DNA from: an uncultured Clostridium sp.
Lineage (GTDB): Bacteria > Bacillota > Clostridia > TANB77 > CAG-508
Length of the DNA: 5,398 nucleotides
Assembly: GCA_946496115.1 (NCBI GenBank)
Contig: CAMMFK010000076.1
Location: 1 to 5,398 of the forward strand
Direction: 5' to 3'
Shown here: in pieces, positions 1 through 3,533 of the stretch
Layout: every line of letters begins with the position of its first letter
How positions within the stretch are numbered: the stretch's first letter is position 1
Notes under the pieces: generated by a model
Database searches by the model: none
The model's input: the letters and a program-made list of their open reading frames with translations, nothing else
What the model was told of the DNA's origin: nothing
Translations under genes and position numbers: made by a program

Positions 1-11
1 TATTAATAAGT

Positions 12-53
12 TTATTTTGCAGTTTTTGAAACCTCAACTACATATTTTTTCAT
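12..53 (-). pseudogene. RelE/ParE-like toxin, N-terminal fragment
   Basis: From an ATG at 53 the minus strand reads MKKYVVEVSKTAK and then stops. This resembles the first beta strand and start of helix 1 of RelE/ParE mRNA-interferase or gyrase toxins, which often begin MKKYxVExSxxAxxDL. After the stop, a one-base shift would give a leucine-rich continuation, as if a nonsense change and a small deletion had broken the gene. The family is normally about 90-100 residues. The start lies 17 bases after the antitoxin-like remnant's stop, the usual toxin position. The match is short, so this is tentative. Confidence 0.3.
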
Positions 54-70
54 AATATTGCTCCATTCTT

Positions 71-169
71 TTATATAATATCAATTTTAGCAAATGCTTC
101 ATATAAAGGAATTACCTTATGTTCTTTAATATCATCTAACCCATTTTGTAGTTTTTTTATTACCTCCAT
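71..169 (-). pseudogene. Antitoxin C-terminal remnant (Phd/RelB-like)
   Basis: An open frame of 32 codons on the minus strand contains LQNGLDDIKEHKVIPLYEAF. This resembles the C-terminal tail of Phd/YefM- or RelB-type antitoxins (an xxGLxDIxxGxVxPxxEVF pattern), the part that wraps the toxin. The N-terminal DNA-binding half is missing: an in-frame stop lies at 179-181, four codons upstream of the ATG. That ATG is probably an internal methionine codon rather than a real start. A RelE-like fragment follows at once, giving the usual antitoxin-then-toxin order. The family call rests on motif memory and is moderate to low. Confidence 0.35.
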
Positions 170-202
170 ATCGACAACTTACTATTTGTTTTCATAGATA
201 AT

Positions 203-239
203 AACATAAAAGCAGACAATTTACAATAAATTATCTGCT
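203..239 (-). terminator. Intrinsic terminator of the response regulator gene
   Basis: On the minus strand a 13-bp stem (arms 211-223 and 227-239, one G-U pair, loop of 3) is followed by TTTTATGTTATT. The asymmetry favours minus-strand RNA: the G-U pair becomes a C-A mismatch on the plus strand. It begins 9 bases past the response regulator stop codon. Confidence 0.75.
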
Positions 240-247
240 CTATCAAC

Positions 248-967
248 TTAACTATTTCTCATTGCTTTGCGAATATATGATACACAACTGCTAATAAATT
301 CTTTTGTTGTCATCTTTTCTCCATAGTATTCATCTAATATATTAAATACATTTTTATCTTGTGCTCTATCAAATGTTCGCTCTATCATTTTATCAATAGT
401 TGAACGAACAGATTTAGCATTTAAGTAATTCTCCTTTTTAGCAACATTTTTCATTAAGATTTCAATTTTATGCAACAGGGCAGGCCTTGCATAAGCAATA
501 ATAATTGCCATTTTTAAAAGCCTTCTACCCTTACAGAATGGAAATCTCAAATCACTTAGTAAATCGTCTACAATAGTGTTAACTCTTTCTGGAATAATAT
601 TTTGTCTAGCTGATTCTCGTATAACATCAATTAGTTTCTCATAATCAAATGGTTTAGCCATAACCCATTTTACTTTTTCAACATTTGTTAAGCTGGCTCT
701 ATATTTCATTTCTCCGGACATAACTATAATGTTTTTCTTTGGTTTATCTTCTTTTTCAGTTAAATCGTTTATAATCTCCAAACCACTTTTTCCTGGCATT
801 TTCAAGTCTAATAGTACAAGATCTGGTTGTGTTTCAAAATATTTTCTTTCAATGTCTTTCCAATTATGTGCAACTCCAGTTACTTTAAGGTCTTTCTCTT
901 TTGTTAATACACCAAACAATGATTCACAAAAATGAACATTGTCATCTGCGATTAACAGTTTAATCAA
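248..967 (-). CDS. Response regulator with Spo0A-like DNA-binding domain
   Basis: This is a 239-residue cytoplasmic response regulator. Residues 1-120 are a receiver domain: acidic pair D8-D9, phospho-acceptor D54 in LVLLDLKMPG, conserved S84 and K105 in AKPF, so phosphorylation looks intact. Residues about 130-237 align by eye with the Spo0A C-terminal domain: the LLSDLRFPFCKGRRLL segment corresponds to Spo0A's IIHEIGVPAHIKGYxYL, and the end (TTKEFISSCVSYIRK) to its PTNSEFIAMVADK. The helix 183-197 matches the Spo0A recognition helix in position but lacks most of its arginines, so a different DNA target is likely. It is not spo0A itself. The start is TTG at 967, set by GGAGG seven bases upstream. 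No histidine kinase gene is nearby. It is transcribed away from the sigma operon and ends at a good terminator. Confidence 0.9.
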   Translation of the reverse strand: MIKLLIADDNVHFCESLFGVLTKEKDLKVTGVAHNWKDIERKYFETQPDLVLLDLKMPGKSGLEIINDLTEKEDKPKKNIIVMSGEMKYRASLTNVEKVKWVMAKPFDYEKLIDVIRESARQNIIPERVNTIVDDLLSDLRFPFCKGRRLLKMAIIIAYARPALLHKIEILMKNVAKKENYLNAKSVRSTIDKMIERTFDRAQDKNVFNILDEYYGEKMTTKEFISSCVSYIRKAMRNS

Positions 968-974
968 GATTATA

Positions 975-980
975 CCTCCA
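975..980 (-). promoter_or_regulatory. Ribosome binding site fixing a TTG start
   Basis: The minus strand reads TGGAGG, then seven bases, then TTG. The residues after that TTG (IKLLIADD) are the canonical first strand of a receiver domain, so the TTG and not a later ATG is the start. Confidence 0.8.
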
Positions 981-1013
981 TTTAATAGACTTTTTACTTC
1001 TCAAATTGACAAT

Positions 1014-1042
1014 AGTTTATCATAAAAATATTGAAATTTCAA
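1014..1042 (-). promoter_or_regulatory. Promoter of the response regulator gene
   Basis: On the minus strand TTGAAA (1037-1042) is followed after 17 bases by TAAACT (1014-1019), preceded by TGA to form an extended -10 (TGATAAACT). Transcription would start near 1007 and leave a 40-base leader before the TTG start. The -35 lies inside the perfect palindrome TTGAAATTTCAA (1031-1042), a possible operator. Confidence 0.5.
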
Positions 1043-1070
1043 CGAAAATTGTAAAATTTAATCATATACT

Positions 1071-1110
1071 ACAAAAAATTACAAATTTTTACGATTTATT
1101 ACAATTTTTT
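1071..1110. repeat. Four helically phased decamers, candidate operator array
   Basis: Four consecutive 10-base units begin ACA, ACA, ACG and ACA and end in TT: ACAAAAAATT, ACAAATTTTT, ACGATTTATT, ACAATTTTTT. On the other strand each ends in TTGT or TCGT. The period is exactly one helical turn, so all copies face the same side of the DNA. The array lies between the response regulator promoter and the rightward leader operon, about 30 bp upstream of the former's -35. Spo0A-type regulators bind tandem boxes head to tail about one turn apart, so this may be the response regulator's site. Bent DNA from A-tracts is the alternative. Confidence 0.5.
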
Positions 1111-1142
1111 CGTATTTTTTCCGTTTTCGTAGCCAGTTGTAC

Positions 1143-1148
1143 TACAAT
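1143..1148 (+). promoter_or_regulatory. Possible -10 element of the rightward leader operon
   Basis: TACAAT matches the -10 consensus at five of six positions and would start RNA near 1155, just ahead of the leader ORFs. No good -35 is found 16-18 bases upstream, which would fit an activator-dependent promoter with the phased decamers upstream. A single hexamer in AT-rich DNA is weak evidence. Confidence 0.25.
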
Positions 1149-1168
1149 ATTCATGGCTCTTAGTATCA

Positions 1169-1300
1169 ATGCGAAAAAGGAGATATACGAATGAATTTTA
1201 TAGAACAATAGATGAAACATTTGATACACTTTTTCAAATTGATATAAGGGCGGTGAAAATATGTAAAATAGCAAAATTATATAGTAAAAGGAACAGATAA
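1169..1300 (+). CDS. Possible 43-residue leader ORF ending in the RNA switch
   Basis: An ATG-initiated frame of 43 codons begins MRKRRYTNEFYRTIDETFDT and ends KLYSKRNR. It is basic at both ends and has no recognised domain. No Shine-Dalgarno sequence precedes the ATG. The strong GGAGA inside it instead serves the out-of-frame ATG at 1191. What makes it worth listing is its stop codon (1298-1300), which falls exactly in the upstream arm of the alternative RNA helix that could free the sigma gene's ribosome binding site. A terminating ribosome would cover that arm and the anti-Shine-Dalgarno segment. It could equally be chance, since open frames of this length are common in AT-rich DNA. Confidence 0.25.
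   Translation: MRKRRYTNEFYRTIDETFDTLFQIDIRAVKICKIAKLYSKRNR
1191..1247 (+). CDS. Two back-to-back micro-ORFs with a very strong RBS
   Basis: AAAAAGGAGATA (1174-1185) precedes an ATG at 1191 with ideal spacing, yet the frame encodes only MNFIEQ before TAG (1209-1211). The next codon is ATG, opening an in-frame 11-codon ORF, MKHLIHFFKLI, that stops at 1247. A further ATG-TAA start-stop pair lies at 1261-1266 behind GGGCGG. Such a strong site in front of a hexapeptide suggests a leader whose translation matters more than its product. A decayed gene beginning at 1191 is the alternative. No known leader peptide is recognised. Confidence 0.35.
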
Positions 1301-1357
1301 ATAATTATCTCCTTTGGAAAATTGGTCTAAGGGCTAATTTTCTAAAAAAGGAGATAG
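1287..1357 (+). promoter_or_regulatory. RBS-sequestering alternative RNA structure before the sigma gene
   Basis: TATCTCCTTT (1306-1315) is perfectly complementary to AAAGGAGATA (1347-1356), the ribosome binding site of the next gene. Between them an 11-bp hairpin (arms 1317-1327 and 1332-1342, loop UAAG, two G-U pairs) brings them together into one long stem that hides the site. The same segment can instead pair upstream: AGATAA (1295-1300) with TTATCT (1305-1310), and AAAGG (1287-1291) with CCTTT (1311-1315), with a 3-base bulge. The two pairings exclude each other, as in a translational attenuator or riboswitch expression platform. No known riboswitch aptamer is recognised. Confidence 0.5.
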
Positions 1358-1361
1358 TAAA

Positions 1362-1754
1362 ATGGCCCAATTACATGAAAGGGAGGAAAAGTTTGATAGT
1401 TTTTTAAATAAAATCATTATATTATCATCAAAATATTATTATAAAAAGCAAATGAGGATAAATGGTCGAGAAAATACTATAATAGATAATGAGGAATCTT
1501 CGCAATTTTTACAAAAATTTATAACTGAAAAAGACACTTTTTCAAGTGTCGAGAGAATTGACACTTCTTTACAATTAAAAAAAGCTTTAGAATCGCTGTC
1601 TGCTATCGAGCAGGCAGTTATTTTTTTACTTTTTCAAAAGGAATTAACACAAAGAGAAGCAGCAGAAATATTAGAAGTTTATACAAAAACAATTAGCAAA
1701 ATAAAAATTAGAGCTATTAATAAGTTAAAGAAATATTTAGAGGAGGATTCATAA
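1362..1754 (+). CDS. Small sigma-like protein with region 4 HTH
   Basis: This 130-residue protein has a C-terminal sigma-70 region 4-like helix-turn-helix: residues 72-93 form the lead helices (KKALESLSAIEQAVIFLL), and LTQREAAEILEVYTKTISKI (95-114) is the HTH, followed by a basic helix RAINKLKKYL. Residues 1-50 are helical and basic and lack a recognisable region 2. Length and layout resemble ORF7 of Tn916, a sigma-like regulator of conjugative transposons. Its ribosome binding site (GGAG at 1350-1353, eight bases from ATG) can be hidden by the upstream RNA hairpin, so translation is probably regulated. The gene ends one base before the HTH_16 gene and carries that gene's ribosome binding site in its last codons, indicating translational coupling. 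The target promoters are unknown. Confidence 0.85.
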   Translation: MAQLHEREEKFDSFLNKIIILSSKYYYKKQMRINGRENTIIDNEESSQFLQKFITEKDTFSSVERIDTSLQLKKALESLSAIEQAVIFLLFQKELTQREAAEILEVYTKTISKIKIRAINKLKKYLEEDS

Positions 1755-1755
1755 G

Positions 1756-1935
1756 ATGAGAAATAAAAGTTTATATGAATTAGGAAGATTAGCACAAAAA
1801 GGGGATGATATGGCTATATTAGAAATAATTGATAGGAAAAAGAAAATGCTGAAAAGATACAGTTTTGGAGATGAAGATAGATATCAATTTATTATTTTAA
1901 AACTAATTGAAGGAATAAAAAATTATAAATTTTAA
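1756..1935 (+). CDS. HTH_16 protein, sigma region 2-like partner
   Basis: This 59-residue protein begins MRNKSLYELGRLAQKGDDMA and ends LIEGIKNYKF. The pattern YELxxxAxxGDxxAxxEIIxxxxxxxKxYSFxxEDxYQxxIxxLIxxIKxYK matches the HTH_16 family (helix-turn-helix conjugative transposon-like domain, as in Tn916 ORF8). That domain also forms the N-terminus of TcdR-type alternative sigma factors, where it corresponds to sigma region 2. GGAGG at 1742-1746 lies nine bases before the ATG, inside the preceding sigma gene, and the intergenic gap is one base. Together the two proteins supply the region 2 and region 4 parts of one sigma factor. This pairing is inferred from family resemblance. The gene is short and easily missed. 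Confidence 0.75.
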   Translation: MRNKSLYELGRLAQKGDDMAILEIIDRKKKMLKRYSFGDEDRYQFIILKLIEGIKNYKF

Positions 1936-2021
1936 AATTTTTTTGAAAATAGGGGAGAATTTTAAAAAGATAAGCAATGTATATATATTGAAGGGCAAAT
2001 TGAAGGACACACTATATTATG

Positions 2022-2056
2022 AAAGCAGATAGGACAAATGCTCTTATCTGCTTTTG
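2022..2056 (+). terminator. Terminator of the split-sigma operon
   Basis: An 11-bp stem (AAAGCAGATAG at 2022-2032 with TTATCTGCTTT at 2044-2054, one G-U pair, 11-base loop) runs into a short T tract (TTTTG). It lies 87 bases beyond the HTH_16 stop and before the ribosome binding site of the next gene. The T tract is short, so termination may be partial. The stem shares its AGCAGATA...TCTGCTTTT core with the response regulator's terminator at 203-239. Confidence 0.55.
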
Positions 2057-2085
2057 CTAATTTAATGAGGAAAGGGGTAAAAAAG

Positions 2086-2256
2086 ATGGCTTTAAGATTT
2101 GCATTATTGGTAGTATGCCTTGTTGTATTAATTTTCTGTTTAGACTATGTATTACCAAAGTTAATAGACAAGTATAGGAAATACAGAGAATTAAAAAACA
2201 GAAAAAAGAGACAAGAGGCATTTAAAAAGAAAATGGAAGAATTAGAGATTAAGTAG
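2086..2256 (+). CDS. Single-pass membrane microprotein, function unknown
   Basis: The product is 56 residues. Residues 3-20 (LRFALLVVCLVVLIFCLD) are a hydrophobic transmembrane helix near the N-terminus. The rest is a highly charged, probably coiled cytoplasmic tail rich in Lys, Arg and Glu (DKYRKYRELKNRKKRQEAFK). The start is ATG 2086, supported by AGGAAAGGGG at 2068-2077. An in-frame TTG at 2038 would add 16 residues but lies inside the terminator loop, so it was rejected. Helix charge suggests N-out/C-in topology. No family is recognised. It sits between the sigma pair and the HTH operon. Its stop codon lies in a hairpin (2241-2266), which may limit read-through into the next gene. It could anchor or modulate a regulator, but nothing in the sequence shows this. 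Confidence 0.65.
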   Translation: MALRFALLVVCLVVLIFCLDYVLPKLIDKYRKYRELKNRKKRQEAFKKKMEELEIK

Positions 2257-2266
2257 ATTCTCTAAT
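2241..2266 (+). repeat. Perfect 8-bp inverted repeat across the stop codon
   Basis: ATTAGAGA (2241-2248) and TCTCTAAT (2259-2266) form a hairpin with a 10-base loop containing the TAG stop of the membrane microprotein. No T run follows on the plus strand, so it is not a convincing terminator. It may protect the RNA end or be chance. Confidence 0.3.
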
Positions 2267-2322
2267 AGAATTGCTTTGTGCAAAAAGTGTTGACAAAAAA
2301 TTAACCAAGTAAGGTGTAAGTA

Positions 2323-2745
2323 ATGGGAAACAAAAAAGATATGATTATAGAATTATTTTTTGAACAACATTTAAAAGTAACTGAAATTTCAAAAAACATT
2401 GGTACAAGTTCGGCATATATAACTAAAATAATAAAGGCAGATCCAAGATACATAGAAGAAAAGAAGAACAGAAAAGAAATTTCAAAAGGAAATAGAAAAA
2501 TTGCTCAAAATAGTTTTATGAAAAATAAACGAGAACAAAAGAGAATAGATGACCAATATTTGATAGTGAAAGCACAACATAATCAAGATGTAATGGAACT
2601 ATCAAAACGAGGTCATATGAATAATCAGACTTTTAGAAAATGGAATAGCAGTGTTTACGATTATAACCCTTCAAAACATAGGTATGAGTTTAATGAACAA
2701 TTTGGCAGAGCGTCGGATGTACCTAAATATGTAAAGGAAAGGTAG
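2323..2745 (+). CDS. HTH DNA-binding protein of unknown role
   Basis: This 140-residue basic protein starts with a helix-turn-helix at about residues 17-39 (LKVTEISKNIGTSSAYITKI), the sigma region 4 or resolvase-like type. A long, very basic helix (45-85) follows, then a conserved-looking C-terminal part with FRKWNSSVYDYN (104-115) and ending DVPKYVKER. I recall similar hypothetical proteins in clostridial genomes and elements, with a leading HTH, a basic middle and a FRxWNxSxYxYN block, but know no assigned function. The ATG is set by AAGGTG at 2311-2316. It is the first gene of a tight operon leading to the excisionase-like gene, so control of excision or replication is a reasonable guess. 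A TTGACA at 2290-2295 has no matching -10, so the promoter is unclear. Confidence 0.85.
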   Translation: MGNKKDMIIELFFEQHLKVTEISKNIGTSSAYITKIIKADPRYIEEKKNRKEISKGNRKIAQNSFMKNKREQKRIDDQYLIVKAQHNQDVMELSKRGHMNNQTFRKWNSSVYDYNPSKHRYEFNEQFGRASDVPKYVKER

Positions 2746-2776
2746 CAAGTATATTGCTTGCAAAAGGTAATTTATT

Positions 2777-3022
2777 ATGGAAGATAAATTGTTAAAAGTG
2801 TTTAAATTAGCAGACAAACTAAACAGTAAGAACAGTAAGATATATGCAGAGATTCACTATGAAGCAAATGACAGCCACAAATTACAAATATGTATTAGAA
2901 GAAAGAAGGACTATTCATACATAGAAAGATGCGAAATATGTATTACAGAAAACTCAGAAGAAAAGTGGAACAATGTTATTACTCTATTTGATATTTTTGT
3001 AGGAGGTGTAAAAAATGAATAA
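2777..3022 (+). CDS. Conserved small protein, function unknown
   Basis: This is an 81-residue soluble protein. It opens with an amphipathic helix (MEDKLLKVFKLADKLNSKNS), continues with alternating strand-like segments (KIYAEIHYEA, KLQICIRRKKDYSYIERCEI) and ends with a helix (WNNVITLFDIFVGG). An alpha-beta-beta-beta-alpha fold is suggested by eye. It resembles short hypothetical proteins I recall from clostridial mobile elements but has no named function. AAAGGT at 2763-2768 serves the ATG. The stop TAA overlaps the next gene's ATG in ATGAATAA, so the two are translationally coupled. Two overlapping small hairpins in the 31-base gap before it (for example GCAAG/CTTGC at 2745-2761) may affect its start. 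Confidence 0.8.
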   Translation: MEDKLLKVFKLADKLNSKNSKIYAEIHYEANDSHKLQICIRRKKDYSYIERCEICITENSEEKWNNVITLFDIFVGGVKNE

Positions 3023-3237
3023 AAAAGAATCAGTTGCATATCGGACAGATAGCACTAGAAACAATGCTTCATTCTACATATAAAGGAACAATAAACTTAC
3101 AAAATTTCGGTATAGAAATGAGACAAGCCTTCAAAATGTACCCTCGCAATATTGTACTAAATATAGCTGAGGCAAAAATAGATGCAGAAAAGAAAGCTGA
3201 AGCTATAAAAAGTGGAAGTGATGCAAATGATCGATGA
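3015..3237 (+). pseudogene. Small unknown gene broken by one extra base
   Basis: AGGAGG at 3001-3006 and an ATG at 3015 that overlaps the previous stop mark a strong start, but the frame (MNKKESVAYR...) stops after 22 codons. The neighbouring frame continues as QIALETMLHSTYKG and NIVLNIAEAKIDAEKKAEAI up to a TGA at 3235-3237. Removing one G of the GG at 3043-3044 joins the frames as MNKKESVAYRQIALETMLHS, giving a 73-residue protein. It would be mostly helical with a charged C-terminal helix. No family is recognised. The 3' end overlaps the excisionase-like gene by 11 bases. Either this is a real loss of function or a sequencing error. A shorter product from ATG 3064 is possible but lacks a ribosome binding site. 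Confidence 0.65.
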
Positions 3238-3418
3238 TGAGAGAATAAGCATTACTGTTGATGAAGCAGCAAAGATGTTAGGTGTTGGAAGAAATATGAT
3301 GTTAGAATTTGTTAAGATGCAAGGATTTCCTGCAATAAGATTAAAAAGAAAGATACTAATTGATAAAGAGGCACTTCCAAAATGGTTTGCTAATAATTAT
3401 GGAAGATATACATATTAA
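3227..3418 (+). CDS. xis: Excisionase-like winged-helix DNA-binding protein
   Basis: This 63-residue protein fits the MerR-like HTH_17 or Xis family. SITVDEAAKMLGVGRNMMLE (residues 8-27) gives the two HTH helices, and FPAIRLKRKILIDKEAL (34-50) the wing, with FPAI followed by the basic hairpin typical of excision factors. Such proteins bend DNA at attachment sites and turn the integrase from insertion to excision. The family also includes other small DNA-binding proteins. The chosen start is ATG 3227, with GGAAG at 3214-3218 eight bases upstream. GTG 3212 and ATG 3221 in the same frame lack good spacing. It overlaps the preceding gene by 11 bases and is the last gene of that operon, 115 bases before the integrase gene, as in Tn916-type elements. 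The symbol rests on family and position. Confidence 0.8.
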   Translation: MIDDERISITVDEAAKMLGVGRNMMLEFVKMQGFPAIRLKRKILIDKEALPKWFANNYGRYTY

Positions 3419-3429
3419 TTAGTTGAACA

Positions 3430-3458
3430 TTGATTTTCACTATCAAAAATAGTAAAAT
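3430..3458 (+). promoter_or_regulatory. Promoter of the integrase gene
   Basis: TTGATT (3430-3435) and TAAAAT (3453-3458) are separated by 17 bases, matching the consensus at four and five of six positions. The RNA would start near 3465, giving the integrase its own leader of about 69 bases independent of the xis operon. Confidence 0.5.
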
Positions 3459-3501
3459 GTAAATAAATTTAATAGACTTATTGTCCGTTATCTTTATTTA
3501 C
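3459..3501 (+). repeat. Inverted repeat in the integrase leader
   Basis: GTAAATAAA (3459-3467) and TTTATTTAC (3493-3501) form a perfect 9-bp inverted repeat with a 25-base loop, located between the integrase promoter and its ribosome binding site. It could be a regulatory hairpin, a weak terminator for xis transcripts or a protein-binding site. AT-rich composition makes chance pairing plausible. Confidence 0.3.
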
Positions 3502-3533
3502 TTTTATTATGTCTTTTTGGGAAGGAGTAAATA

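Noticed and set aside
1126..1135. TTCGTAGCCA, a 10-base match to the tRNA-Arg anticodon-loop region at 5073-5082 in the same orientation, as for an att core repeat
   Set aside because: An attL site should have the tRNA 3' half to its left, and the DNA left of 1126 is T-rich with no T arm or acceptor strand. Probably chance, but worth a glance if the true ends are mapped.
1006..1194. Plus-strand open frame of 62 codons from a TTG
   Set aside because: No ribosome binding site. It runs through the response regulator promoter and phased repeats, and its composition follows the AT-rich spacer rather than a protein.
1089..1274. Minus-strand open frame of 61 codons
   Set aside because: No ribosome binding site or recognisable protein pattern; it lies antisense to the leader region and looks like a by-product of AT-rich sequence.
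2038..2085. N-terminal extension of the membrane microprotein from an in-frame TTG
   Set aside because: The start would lie in the loop of the terminator hairpin without a ribosome binding site, whereas ATG 2086 has a strong one.
2290..2295. Perfect TTGACA as a promoter for the HTH operon
   Set aside because: The bases 16-18 downstream (around GGTGTA) do not form a -10, and they overlap the ribosome binding site.
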